NCBI RefSeq assembly: GCF_000192795.1
Contig: NW_007360659.1
Location: forward strand, 1-33,910
Direction of reading: 5' to 3'
Origin: Vavraia culicis subsp. floridensis
Taxonomy: Eukaryota > Microsporidia > Pleistophoridae
DNA length: 33,910 bases
The notes beneath the pieces were generated by a model. The model was not told the DNA's origin. It was given only the letters and a program-made list of their open reading frames with translations, and did no database searches. Shown piece after piece: positions 1-8,828 of this stretch. Made by a program: the position numbers and the translations under genes. How positions within the stretch are numbered: position 1 is the first letter of the stretch; the number at the start of each line of letters is the position of its first letter.

Positions 1-734
1 CAAGAGTAACAGAAAAATGTGTTTACTTGGATTTTGTGATATGAGAAGACAAAAAAAGGTATTTTTAGTAAAATAAAAATACAATCTTTAGAATTTTTTA
101 AAAATTACTTTTTTTTTGAAGTAGAAATAGAACAGTTTAAAGTACAAGCAATAATAAAATTAATCCAATAAATTAAATTTTTAAAAGTGGTATATTAATC
201 CAACACATTGAGCAACATTACTAATCAATGAGTTGTGCAAATAAGAAACATATCCATTTCATTTAATTATGAATTTAGGAACTACAAAAATTATTTGAAA
301 CCGTTTTTAATGATAGAATAGTGGTCTAACCATGCAAACAGGAACATATGTATTCTCATTCGATCAAATATACTAACATGATAAAATCGAGCGAGTATTC
401 AAATTCTAAACTGAAACACAGCGCATACAACATATGATCGACCTATAAATAAATACAACACCTAATGAGTAAAATATTGCATGTGTTTTCGTTGTTTAAG
501 ACAATAAAGATGCGGGACAATTCTTGATACTATATTTATGTACGATTTTTGATTCCTAAGCGGACAATAGGTTGTTATACTATCTTTAAATGCAAATAAC
601 ACTTATAAGCACCCAAAACAAAACGTATGTGATTGGTCGTAAAGATAGGATGAGAAATGTTAGTGTTGCAGGTAAATATAGAAATTGTACGCTTATAATT
701 ATATCGAAATATCAAGCACAGTGTAATTGTGCGA
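1..734. other. intergenic, no gene seen
   Basis: AT-rich sequence with no open frame of useful length on either strand. A CCC tract near 612 is followed by an ATG that meets a stop at once. It lies beyond the 3' end of the TFIIIC gene. The left edge of the window is arbitrary, so a gene could begin just outside it. Confidence 0.6.
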
Positions 735-2897
735 TTAAAAGTCTAGAGTTGATATAAAGTGTCGAAGCATATCATTCGAATGGCTTGACTTGTATATTAG
801 TATGAGATTAAATGCTGCTAGTCTTTTGAACTTGGTGTCCAAACATTTTTTGTAACAAGTCTCTGCCAGACCATGAAGACCGAAATGGTGGTATGCTCTT
901 CCTAAATTATACATTATAAGACCCTCCTCTGAACAATTGTGATCAAGAGCTCTCTTTAGCAGCGAAAATCCCTTTTCAATATAGTAGTTCCTATTGCTGA
1001 TACGTCTACTCTTTGAATTATTGAAATATATTATCGCTAATAAAACAGTGTTGACATCGCTTAATTCTACATTACCATAGACTTGATCGATTCTGTCCAG
1101 TGTCTCGGTGTACAGAAAGAGCGGTAAGTTTGAAGAAAGAAAAGTAAAATCATCATAGAGCTTGATGTTTTTGTCAACATGGCGCAGATAAATTCGTCTC
1201 AAATTGTTATAAGCTGTTCTGAAAGAATCTGAATTGCAATAGTCAACAAAAAAATTCAGTAAAAAGTGATAGAGATTAAACGCAGTATGGTTCTTAACAT
1301 GAAATTTTTTGATAGCCTTAGTTAAAAACTTCACATTACCAAAAATGGTTGAAAATTTGATCAGAATAAATATTATGTCGAAATAAAAGCTGGTGTTTTT
1401 AAATATTGTGGCATCTAAAGACTTATATAGAATAGAAAACGGCTCTTCTGTTCCGTTGCTCACAGTATATAGGAAATTACCCTTGATAACCTCATACCAC
1501 TCTTCGGCATACAATCCATGTAAGCTTTGGAAAACAACTTCGTCAAAGTCCTCCTGTCTGTCGCTTCTCGTAAAAAAACTGTTCAGTCGCTGACAGCTCG
1601 GGTTAAAAATAAATAGGTTATTGAAGAAATCATGCAACAGCAGATTATTGATTTTCAAAAAATTGTCTAATTCCTTTTCATTAAGCTCTTGAAACCTTCT
1701 ACGCAGTTCCAGTGTCTCATGATATATTCTGCGAATTTCATTGCACTCTTTACTCGTATATCTGATCACTTTCTTGTCATTAACACTTTTAAAAAATTGA
1801 ACTGTAGTTTCATAGCTGTGCGAAGTTGAGCTTAACTCCGAGTATTTAAATGCTTCATCACTATTTCCCTGTTCTTTATATATTGAGTAGATAAGCATTC
1901 GAATATGGCTATCATCGGGGTCCAGATCAAAGTATTTCAAATAATAGAACAAGTTACATTTATGCTCGTCAGTATGCTTTGTCTGACATCGTTCACTTTT
2001 GTCTGCTAACCGTTTCAAAGCTTCTTTTCTCACATCTACTGTTCCTCTATCGCTCAAAAATACAAGCACATCGTTTTTAAGTTCACCTAGTTCAAAAAAC
2101 AAGTCTCTGTACATATCATCGTATTCAAACTCCTCGTTTTCAGTCCAAATTTCAGCACATAAGTAGTTGTTTGTCTTTATCCTGCTAATCGTGAAAATTA
2201 ACTTATTCTTGGTGCTGAGAAAAGTGCTACTATATTTCTTATAGATCTGATAAATTGTATCGTACGAATGATCCTTATACAATGTATCAATTATATAATC
2301 AAACTTACCGTTTTCTATTTGTCTCTGTGCCTCATTATGAGGTTCCTCCACACAACCTGTTACGTACTCATCAATAATTTTATCTATAGATTTTTGCACA
2401 GCCTTTTTCAAATTTTTAGTGCTCAGACTCTTCAAAAATTCGAATGTAAAATCTCTTTCATGGTTTATAATCGCCTCATGTGCTCGATCCTCCTGATTCA
2501 GTAACCTACAAAGGTTCAGTTTCTCCTCATAAAGTTTATCATCGTTCATTTTTTCGATAAATTGCAAACAGTCCTCCTTTTTATCAAGAAATTTGCTATA
2601 ATCATACAACTTGCTTAACAAGTTCGGGTCTTTTTTCTTAATGTTGAAACACATTTTAAACAATTCATAAGCCTCCAGAAACTCTGATTTTTCTTCATGT
2701 ATTAATCCCAACAAATAATATGCCTGATGGCATGTAGGCGCTATTTTAATAGCAGCTTTTAGTTTCTTGATGGCTTTTTCAAAATCGTCTTGAACAAAGC
2801 ACTCATTTGCTTGCGTCAGGAGATGACCCACCTTCTTGCTATAAAAAAATGTTGAGGGCGGCTTCTTGGTTTTTACCTTCTTGAACATATCATCCAT
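735..2897 (-). CDS. TFC4: TFIIIC subunit tau131 (TFC4/GTF3C3-like), TPR protein
   Basis: Predicted 720-aa subunit of TFIIIC, the RNA polymerase III factor that recognises tRNA-gene promoters; tau131 bridges to TFIIIB in the nucleus. Two TPR-like units are visible near residues 27-97, including the stretch AYYLLGLIHEEKSEFLEAYE. A C-terminal TPR near 650-685 carries MYNLGRAYHHFGLHGLAETC, followed by AFNLILIYKSS. This C-terminal pair matches the end of GTF3C3/Tfc4 (NLGRA.H..GL..LA, then YNLSLIYQSS). The middle is alpha-helical and poorly conserved. Yeast and human homologues are about 900-1000 aa, so this one is shortened. The frame extends upstream to a non-ATG codon and one further ATG at 2930. 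The ATG at 2897 is preferred because a CCCC tract sits 6 nt before it. The gene is divergent from the small gene at 3171. The TPR class is clear; the TFC4 assignment rests mainly on the C-terminus. Confidence 0.78.
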   Translation of the reverse strand: MDDMFKKVKTKKPPSTFFYSKKVGHLLTQANECFVQDDFEKAIKKLKAAIKIAPTCHQAYYLLGLIHEEKSEFLEAYELFKMCFNIKKKDPNLLSKLYDYSKFLDKKEDCLQFIEKMNDDKLYEEKLNLCRLLNQEDRAHEAIINHERDFTFEFLKSLSTKNLKKAVQKSIDKIIDEYVTGCVEEPHNEAQRQIENGKFDYIIDTLYKDHSYDTIYQIYKKYSSTFLSTKNKLIFTISRIKTNNYLCAEIWTENEEFEYDDMYRDLFFELGELKNDVLVFLSDRGTVDVRKEALKRLADKSERCQTKHTDEHKCNLFYYLKYFDLDPDDSHIRMLIYSIYKEQGNSDEAFKYSELSSTSHSYETTVQFFKSVNDKKVIRYTSKECNEIRRIYHETLELRRRFQELNEKELDNFLKINNLLLHDFFNNLFIFNPSCQRLNSFFTRSDRQEDFDEVVFQSLHGLYAEEWYEVIKGNFLYTVSNGTEEPFSILYKSLDATIFKNTSFYFDIIFILIKFSTIFGNVKFLTKAIKKFHVKNHTAFNLYHFLLNFFVDYCNSDSFRTAYNNLRRIYLRHVDKNIKLYDDFTFLSSNLPLFLYTETLDRIDQVYGNVELSDVNTVLLAIIYFNNSKSRRISNRNYYIEKGFSLLKRALDHNCSEEGLIMYNLGRAYHHFGLHGLAETCYKKCLDTKFKRLAAFNLILIYKSSHSNDMLRHFISTLDF

Positions 2898-2903
2898 TTC
2901 CGA

Positions 2904-2907
2904 GGGG
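2904..2907 (-). promoter_or_regulatory. CCC-like start signal of TFC4
   Basis: CCCC on the minus strand, 6 nt upstream of the ATG at 2897. It matches the CCC/GGG-like signal described upstream of microsporidian genes and decides between two in-frame ATGs. Confidence 0.6.
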
Positions 2908-3154
2908 CAACAAATCTGTTTTAAATACATATAACAGCTTAAGATTAGAATATGCCACAACAAATTTCTGTGTTATATTATGTGAGCGTTTATAGAACAT
3001 GAATGTGATTGCTTAGTGGTTAATATTAAATTTCTTGCTCTCGAATCGCTAGTGTGGTTGCTGAAAATTTCGATAGTTCTTGATGAAATTGTGAGGTAAA
3101 GTGCAGCTTTAATGAAGCGTTAAAACGGCACCGTATACGCAAATATTGAATTAA

Positions 3155-3157
3155 CCC
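3155..3157 (+). promoter_or_regulatory. CCC-like start signal of the 59-aa gene
   Basis: AACCC 13 nt upstream of the ATG at 3171, the same spacing as for uL4 downstream. It is the main reason to accept the short frame as a gene. Confidence 0.5.
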
Positions 3158-3170
3158 TTCTGTGAACAAG

Positions 3171-3350
3171 ATGTGCCTGGAAGGCGAAAAAAACTTGCCA
3201 ATTTATGATTCGGACGGAAGTGCATCGTCGGAAAATGAACAACAAAGGGAAATGATGGAAAAAAAGGCGTTTGAAGAGCTAGAAGAAGAATATAAAATTT
3301 GTTTGGGCAAAATGTCCAACCGAGAAAGGAACGAAAATAGTAAAAAATAA
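3171..3350 (+). CDS. small acidic protein, unknown function
   Basis: Encodes 59 aa that I do not recognise. The N-terminal third is acidic and serine-rich (YDSDGSASSENEQQRE). The rest is a charged, probably helical segment (KKAFEELEEEYKICLGK) ending in a basic tail. There is no signal peptide or membrane segment. It reads as a small soluble or nuclear protein. The frame can extend to a GTG at 3162, but the ATG at 3171 with a CCC tract 13 nt upstream is the likely start. About 270 bp of shared promoter separate it from the divergent TFIIIC gene. The frame is short enough that chance cannot be fully excluded, but the CCC signal and hydrophilic composition favour a real gene. Confidence 0.5.
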   Translation: MCLEGEKNLPIYDSDGSASSENEQQREMMEKKAFEELEEEYKICLGKMSNRERNENSKK

Positions 3351-3672
3351 TACTTCTAAAGATATCCCATCTACGTACATATATAAGATAGTTCCGAGCA
3401 TTATCTACTTATAGATCTGTCTTTGTCAGTTAAGTGATTTTTATTTGATTCCTCATACACCAAAGTTCCTGATCCACTTGCAATACAATGAAGAAGTCAT
3501 GAATAACTTGGTACTACGCCATAATATATCCTTAAATATGTGTTTTCGATGTGGTACACTGTGAAAAGCTTCTTTTAGACAACTATTCGGAAACTGATTA
3601 ACGTATGGAACAAACGAACCGAAAAAATCGAAGAATAAAATTTTTAAAAATTTTTACCCTCACAAATTCGTC
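3351..3672. other. intergenic, uL4 upstream region
   Basis: Contains no convincing gene. The last 60 bases become very A/T-rich and end in the CCC tract that precedes uL4. Confidence 0.6.
3657..3659 (+). promoter_or_regulatory. CCC-like start signal of uL4
   Basis: TTTTTACCC lies 13 nt upstream of the uL4 ATG at 3673, directly after an A/T run. Such signals are typical upstream of highly expressed microsporidian genes. Confidence 0.65.
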
Positions 3673-4650
3673 ATGCAGAAAAAAATCGAGATAATCAGCA
3701 AGTCATCCACATCTTCTGTGGTGGATTTACCGCCAGTTTTCAGGACACCAGTAAGATCAGACCTGATTTCATTTGTTCACAAAAACGTTGCACTGAACAA
3801 GAGACAGCCCTATGCAGTAAATCCGAATGCTGGTAAAAACTATTCAGCGGAAGGATGGGGAACCGGGCGAGCGGTGGCTCGTGTAGCGCGTATCAAGGGG
3901 TCAGGTACTAGACGCGCAGGTCAGGGTGCGTTTGCAAATTTCTGTCGAGGTGGGCATATGGCACATCCTACCAATGTAAGGAGAAGATGGCAGAGAAAAA
4001 CGCCCCTCAACATGAGGAGACTGGTTACGGCCATGGGGATATCTGCCAGTGCAGTAGCTCCTATTGTCGAGAGTAGAGGTCACCGTATTTCTGGATTGAA
4101 AAGTATTCCGCTGGTTGTTGACAATGAAATGCTTCAGGATGTTAAAAAAACGAAGGATGCTGTCAAATTTCTTGTTGAACTAGGATTAACCGAGGAAATG
4201 GACAAGACAAAAGAAGTTTTTATAAAATCAGGCAAGGGAAAAATGAGGAACAGGAGATACAAAGTGAAAAAGGGTCCTTTGATTGTTTATGACAAAGAGA
4301 TCTGTACTAAGGCGTTCAGAAATGTTCAGGGAGTTGATATGTGCCGGGTTGATGATCTCAATGTTCTTGAACTGTGCCCAGGAGGTCAGCCAGGAAGGCT
4401 TGTGATTTGGATGAAAGACGCATTTGTTAAGCTTCATGATTTGTTCGGTGATTTAGAGAACGAGGCAAATCTTAAGGCCGGATTTCTCCTCACCGAGGGA
4501 ATCGCATCTGGTGATGACATTGAGAGGATTTTCCACTCCTGTGAGGTACAGGCGTTTATCGATGAGCCTTGCCTGATTGATAAGCCTAAGCTGGTGAAGA
4601 ACGTGAAAGAAATTGAGAAGCTCAATCCCTATCTTAGTTTGATCAATTAA
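3673..4650 (+). CDS. RPL4: 60S ribosomal protein uL4 (L4/L1e)
   Basis: 325-aa large-subunit ribosomal protein that lines the peptide exit tunnel. Recognition is direct. The N-terminal block has PPVFRTPVRSDLISFVH and NKRQPYAVN. The tunnel-loop segment has GWGTGRAVARV, GSGTRRAGQGAFANFCRGG and HPTNVRRRWQRK. Next comes the GHRI..LKSIPLVV core, and the C-terminal half continues with RNRRYKVKKGPLIVYD. Yeast uL4 is 362 aa; the loss here is mainly C-terminal, as is usual in microsporidia. The ATG at 3673 is the first in frame and has the CCC tract. No intron is seen. Codon use is richer in G/C than the flanking DNA, in keeping with high expression. Confidence 0.98.
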   Translation: MQKKIEIISKSSTSSVVDLPPVFRTPVRSDLISFVHKNVALNKRQPYAVNPNAGKNYSAEGWGTGRAVARVARIKGSGTRRAGQGAFANFCRGGHMAHPTNVRRRWQRKTPLNMRRLVTAMGISASAVAPIVESRGHRISGLKSIPLVVDNEMLQDVKKTKDAVKFLVELGLTEEMDKTKEVFIKSGKGKMRNRRYKVKKGPLIVYDKEICTKAFRNVQGVDMCRVDDLNVLELCPGGQPGRLVIWMKDAFVKLHDLFGDLENEANLKAGFLLTEGIASGDDIERIFHSCEVQAFIDEPCLIDKPKLVKNVKEIEKLNPYLSLIN

Positions 4651-5661
4651 AACTTTTATTCAAGATTTCCACGTTCAATGTTGCGGCGTATCAATCTTGT
4701 AGTCAATGATTGCAGTATGCTAAAAAGTTAACGATGTGTGTATCGGCGTTCATATTGTCCTCCGTTGAGTTTTATTAATTCTATTTGAGATGCAATTCTG
4801 AGAACGAAAATTCTTCCAATTTCATAGTACTTAATCCTCTTAATGAGTTATGGATGTAAGATGCGGGTAATAATAGCAAGAAATCGGTTTTCGCAAAAAA
4901 TGATTGGATGTCAAAATTATTGTTTTTTATCTCAGTATTAAACAAAATCGCTCCTTTAAGTAACAATAATAATCGAATCTACTGTCTCGCTCGTTATGTT
5001 GACTCTGAACTATTTATTATTGCAAAAGTTGATTTTTTCCTATATAAGTTTGTCTAACCGGTCGGCATCAATACTCTGCCATACATGCCATGTCACACGA
5101 CCGAATCTAAACCAACATACGTCTTGCCAATTCTCTGGACGCGCCGCAAATGAACTGGATATCAAAATATTTTATCGATCAAATGTAAACTGCCAGAAGC
5201 CAATTATTCCTGAAGAATCAAGATGAAGTGTTTCTCAAGACGCTTCCAATAAGATGTCATGTAGACCACGTCCTACGACTAAAGCCATCTCTGTGATCAC
5301 AACACGTTTTTCTATTACGTGTCAAGAGTGCATACTAGGTTGTTATGCGGGTTAGCACACAAAATTTCCTACAAACCAAGGGCCAATGGTTATGGTCGGC
5401 TACAACGGACCAAAGAAACGTGTTTATTAAAATGCCGTGGTGCATGAGGTAATAAATGGACGATTTTTAGTGAAAAATATTTCGCAAAAGAATAAACAAT
5501 AAGCACGAATCGCTTTGTGCTTCTCGGTTGAAAACTAACGGCTTATTCCGTACTCACTACGACCACATGAGAATGCAAGCTTATTCCTCCCACTCAATTC
5601 TTTCGTTAAAAAGCTGTTTATTTATATTCTCTCATCACAACATTTTCTTCATCAATTAAAT
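4651..5661. other. long intergenic stretch with a possible gene remnant
   Basis: A 1-kb gap between uL4 and SRP19 (uL4 plus and SRP19 minus, so their 3' ends face each other). A non-ATG minus frame (4781-4966) and a plus frame (4996-5226) are open but have no CCC signal. The segment 5040-5440 is less A/T-rich than its surroundings and reads like decayed coding sequence. It includes a C..C, RP, H..C pattern that recalls part of a DHHC-type cysteine-rich domain. No intact gene is claimed. Confidence 0.4.
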
Positions 5662-6051
5662 TTATTTATTTTTTTTACTTTTTTTCTCGTCTTTCTTCTT
5701 CTTAGTTCGTGGCATGAAAACTGTAGTGCCTATTTTAGCCTTTACGTTTTCTTTTTTGGCGATCTCTTTCTCCACTTTCACGATCCTCAGCTCTTCTATC
5801 TCCTGCTTCAATCCCCGTATAACCGTCAGTCTGCCGTATTCCTTGCTGAACCTGATCCGTCCAGGATCTAACGGAGTTTTTGGATGAGTTTTTTTATCCT
5901 CAAGCGTAAACTGTAGCCCCAGAGCAGCAGCAGCTTTTTCCATCTCTTGTATGGTAGGATTAGATGTACACAACTTTTTGTTGTATTTTCTACCGTGTTT
6001 GTGCGAAAGCGCAGCGTTCATATGGCATGGATAAATAGCGAACGTTGACAT
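5662..6051 (-). CDS. SRP19: signal recognition particle 19 kDa subunit
   Basis: 129-aa RNA-binding subunit of SRP. It binds the S-domain of 7SL RNA and prepares it for SRP54, so nascent secretory proteins are targeted to the ER. The SRP19 signature is visible in order: IYPCHMN near the N-terminus, HGRKYNKKLC, NPTIQEMEKAAAALGL, a conserved KKTHPKT, then GRIRFSK. The protein ends in the Lys-rich tail typical of the family (TKKKKDEKKSKKNK). Human SRP19 is 144 aa, so the length is normal. The open frame begins upstream at a TTG. The ATG at 6051 starts exactly at the conserved domain and has a CCCC tract 17 nt upstream. Confidence 0.93.
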   Translation of the reverse strand: MSTFAIYPCHMNAALSHKHGRKYNKKLCTSNPTIQEMEKAAAALGLQFTLEDKKTHPKTPLDPGRIRFSKEYGRLTVIRGLKQEIEELRIVKVEKEIAKKENVKAKIGTTVFMPRTKKKKDEKKSKKNK

Positions 6052-6068
6052 TGAGGTTTGTTTAACCA

Positions 6069-6072
6069 GGGG
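6069..6072 (-). promoter_or_regulatory. CCC-like start signal of SRP19
   Basis: TTTACCCCTGG on the minus strand, 17 nt upstream of the ATG at 6051. It supports that ATG over the upstream TTG. Confidence 0.5.
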
Positions 6073-6533
6073 TAAATAAATGTGTTTCAATTTTGAAATT
6101 AAATTTGTGTTAAAATAGGAATATGAGAAGGAAATATGGAAGACAGCTAATATGTATACATTTTTGATTGGAAAATAGCATCGGTCCTGATAATTCTAGG
6201 AGTTCATGGATTTCATTTGATGCGATTAAAATTATTCCTTCCAATGTTTACTATTAGATTATAGGTTTGGTTTTGTATTACTGGAAGATGCTAATACTGG
6301 TAAAAATTGCCATTCTATCCGCTGGTACTTATTTCTAATGGGATTTTAAATCTCGAGATCATGCTGATATGTATCTTAGTGTAGTTCTGTAACATAAATT
6401 GTATGTTGAGTGCGATAGACGTATCAAATTCTCCTGCGTTTGGAATGGATGTGGATGTTTAAAACTTTTGGTGTTTGCGTTATCTGCTGGTGAGATGTAC
6501 TATGCTACAATCCAATCATAATTTGATCAACAA

Positions 6534-6668
6534 ATGGATCGCAGACGCGTCAGATGCACCGGCAGTCGCAGATTAGCAGATATTTTCGTGCTACATATTT
6601 TTGTCCTGTTATTTGTAGTTTTTTGTTTATATTATTGCATCCCTAAACTCCATCAAAGCGGGTTATAA
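6534..6668 (+). CDS. possible 44-aa single-pass membrane protein
   Basis: A short frame begins MDRRRVRCTGSRRLAD, continues into a strongly hydrophobic stretch of about 20 residues (FVLHIFVLLFVVFCLYYCI) and ends KLHQSGL. The Arg-rich N-terminus followed by one membrane span would fit a small ER membrane protein, but I cannot match it to Sec61-beta, Sec61-gamma or RAMP4. There is no CCC tract upstream. Local base composition is richer in G/C than the surroundings. It could be a real small gene or a chance frame. Confidence 0.28.
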   Translation: MDRRRVRCTGSRRLADIFVLHIFVLLFVVFCLYYCIPKLHQSGL

Positions 6669-6864
6669 AGAAAAATTAGCATACCGATTCTTGCCTCCAC
6701 TATCGATCCATTCGTAAGGAATGAATCAATAAAACATTACGCACTATTTGCTACCTTGAAGCTTGTCAGCTGGTATAGTTAATTTATCAATATTTAAATG
6801 AAGTTTCTGCGGCTCCAGCCTTGGATTGATCAGGAGCAAATAAATACAAAACGAGTGTCGAACA

Positions 6865-6867
6865 CCC
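6865..6867 (+). promoter_or_regulatory. CCC-like start signal of TPI
   Basis: ACACCCTA immediately precedes the ATG at 6870, with a 2-nt gap. It indicates that the in-frame ATG at 6798 is not the start. Confidence 0.6.
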
Positions 6868-6869
6868 TA

Positions 6870-7595
6870 ATGAAAAAACTGCTAGGCGGGAATTTAAAGC
6901 TTTGCTGTAGCAAACAGTTGCTAGAACATCTTTCAACACTGTTAGATGGTGAATATAACGATGTTGAAACACTTTATGCTGTTCCATTTCCGTATTTATC
7001 GCTTGCCAGAGAAATATTTCCATCATACGTGAAGATATCGGCCCAGGATTGCTCTGAATTTGTAAGTGGCGCCTATACGGGTGAAGTGAGTGCAGATATG
7101 TTGGTTGATATAGGTATAAACAACGTAATAATAGGACATTCAGAACGGAGAAAGCTTTTTGATGATGAAAAAAGCGTATGCAATAAGGTTATGAACGCTT
7201 TCAAAAAGGGAATGAGCGTACTTTTATGTGTTGGAGAAGATGAGAAGCAGAGAAAGGAGAATAAAACGATACCAGTGATAGAAAGACAGTTGAAGAGCGT
7301 TCTTGAGTGCATGGTTGACCATAGAATCTCCTGTATTGATGTTGCCTACGAGCCTGTTTGGTCGATAGGGACTGGAAATGTGCCAGAGAATGAGGAAATT
7401 GAGGAAGTCATAGGTTTTATCAGAACGGAAATGATGAACTATCATGTAAGTGGACGAGTGGTTTATGGTGGTTCGGTTAGTAGCAAAAATGTTGAAAATT
7501 TGTGCGGTATTAAATGTTTAGATGGGTTTTTGGTAGGAAAATCGTCAACAACCGAAGAGTTCGCTCACATTGCCCGTCTGTTGCATCGGAAATAA
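6870..7595 (+). CDS. TPI1: triosephosphate isomerase
   Basis: Glycolytic enzyme interconverting dihydroxyacetone phosphate and glyceraldehyde 3-phosphate; 241 aa against the usual ~248. Catalytic residues are present: Asn8 and Lys10 (GGNLKL), His90 (IIGHSERR) and Glu161 (AYEPVWSIGTG). The phosphate-binding YGGS lies at 199-202. Three usually near-invariant positions differ. The N-terminal GGNWKMN has become GGNLKLC. The loop-6 hinge reads GTGN instead of GTGK. The second Gly of the terminal phosphate loop GFLVGG is Lys224 (GFLVGKSS). The frame opens at an ATG at 6798, but the extra 24 residues precede the normal barrel start. The ATG at 6870, 2 nt after CCC, places the catalytic Lys where the family has it. 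The gene is divergent from SRP19. Confidence 0.97.
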   Translation: MKKLLGGNLKLCCSKQLLEHLSTLLDGEYNDVETLYAVPFPYLSLAREIFPSYVKISAQDCSEFVSGAYTGEVSADMLVDIGINNVIIGHSERRKLFDDEKSVCNKVMNAFKKGMSVLLCVGEDEKQRKENKTIPVIERQLKSVLECMVDHRISCIDVAYEPVWSIGTGNVPENEEIEEVIGFIRTEMMNYHVSGRVVYGGSVSSKNVENLCGIKCLDGFLVGKSSTTEEFAHIARLLHRK

Positions 7596-7857
7596 ACTGT
7601 GAATTGTTAATTGTATTATATCTTGGTAGCGTGGTAAGTTTAATAGGCCATGGCAGTCATTTCGGGGTGTATTTTGCAATTGTGTGCTATGTGTGCATTT
7701 CTACGTTTTCTATACCTAGTTCTAACGTTTAGATAAGTAGGATTTGATAAACTTTTATTATGTGTGGCTAATTTGGTGGTTCTGGAGAATTCAGATAGCT
7801 AAAAATGTCGTATTTACATGTCAATACCGAACAAAATAATCTTCTAATGAAGTATGT

Positions 7858-8052
7858 ATGCTAGACGCAATTATAGTTTATTGGCCTATCCTTGCTGTAT
7901 TTATTCTTTGTTTTGCCATTTCTTTGATCTTTAAAATTTTCAGCACAAGGAAGGAAATTTTAATGTGCCGAAAGACATATCTGCATGCTCAAGCATGGCA
8001 TCGAATTATACTGCCATGTTGTTCGTTTACTTATTTGAATATGTTAGAGTGA
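7858..8052 (+). CDS. possible 64-aa membrane protein
   Basis: An ATG-initiated frame with one clear hydrophobic span close to the N-terminus (AIIVYWPILAVFILCFAISL), followed by basic and Cys/His-containing residues. No homologue is recognised. There is no CCC tract upstream, unlike most genes here. It may be a small membrane protein or a chance frame. Confidence 0.25.
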   Translation: MLDAIIVYWPILAVFILCFAISLIFKIFSTRKEILMCRKTYLHAQAWHRIILPCCSFTYLNMLE

Positions 8053-8819
8053 CAATCATTTAAAGTAACAATATTTACCTATATTTGTTGCCAAAAAGAT
8101 GTTCTCACACAATTAACAAATAATATATGTCGATTACAGGTTGTGTATTTTGTATTATCTGTTGACTATTCCCATAGGATGAAAATATGTCATGCAAAAT
8201 TGAGCGATCTGACCCACATGCAGCTTTGGTCAAAGGGTTCGATCCTTTCGCGTAGATGACATATTTGATCGACACATGTTTAGTAGTGAAGTGGAAATAA
8301 ATTACGATGCGTAAAAACGAATAAAAATTACAGACTATATGCATCCTCGCTGGTCTGTACGGGTGTTGTGTGTATAGTAGCGGATGAACTAGTTAAGGTA
8401 AATGTAATGTAAATTATACGAACCCATGTGTTTAGTGAGGAGTTGTGAATGCTAAAAGGTCAGAAGCGCTAAATTACTGTGATGAACACTAAAAAACGCT
8501 TAGATGGAATATTCTGACGTTTACTTGGCCGTTTATTCCACATTATTAGGTCCTTTTGACCGTTAATTTATAGAATCAACCAAAAATAAGCAACTTACAA
8601 GTTAAATACATTATACCCTGTTCACTTATCCAATTATCGGTGTACATCCCTTTTATTTTGATTAAATTTATGCGCTCAAATTACTCATCATGTTAGACCT
8701 GTCCATTCAAATACAAGTTTTTGATGGGGCGTCTTCAGCAGTACCCTGGCTAATCTATAATTTCTTTCACAGAAAATCTATGGCGTTTAATAAATCGCAT
8801 AAAAAATACAAAATTTGTA

Positions 8820-8823
8820 CCCC
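8820..8823 (+). promoter_or_regulatory. CCC-like start signal of the lectin gene
   Basis: GTACCCCTGAAAATG: the CCCC ends 5 nt before the ATG at 8829. It supports that start over the overlapping frame at 8690. Confidence 0.6.
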
Positions 8824-8828
8824 TGAAA

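Larger units (their letters stand above)
6052..6869. other. intergenic between divergent SRP19 and TPI
   Basis: Shared upstream region of two divergent genes. Apart from the start signals it holds one short membrane-protein-like frame (6534-6668, listed separately). No other feature is seen. Confidence 0.5.
7596..8828. other. long intergenic stretch, one weak small frame
   Basis: 1.2 kb between TPI and the lectin gene. One frame with a membrane segment (7858-8052) is listed separately. A B-box-like GTTCGATCC at 8237 does not belong to a foldable tRNA. The rest shows nothing identifiable. Confidence 0.5.

Noticed and set aside
4996..5226. DHHC-type palmitoyltransferase fragment (CHTCHVTRP....H.SC)
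   Set aside because: The DHHC catalytic motif and flanking membrane spans are absent; the Cys/His match is short and may be chance. It is kept only as a remark on the intergenic region.
5270..5300. ACAGAGATGG on the minus strand as a possible U6 snRNA core
   Set aside because: The invariant AGC and downstream bulged stem-loop of U6 do not follow, and no oligo-T terminator is placed correctly.
6798..6869. 24-residue N-terminal extension of TPI from the ATG at 6798
   Set aside because: It precedes the conserved barrel start, and the CCC tract sits directly before the internal ATG at 6870.
8190..8260. tRNA-like element around the B-box GTTCGATCC at 8237, with GTCAT/ATGAC ends
   Set aside because: The T-stem needs two G-U pairs and an A-C mismatch, the acceptor pairs for only 5 bp, and no A box or D-arm is present at the right distance.
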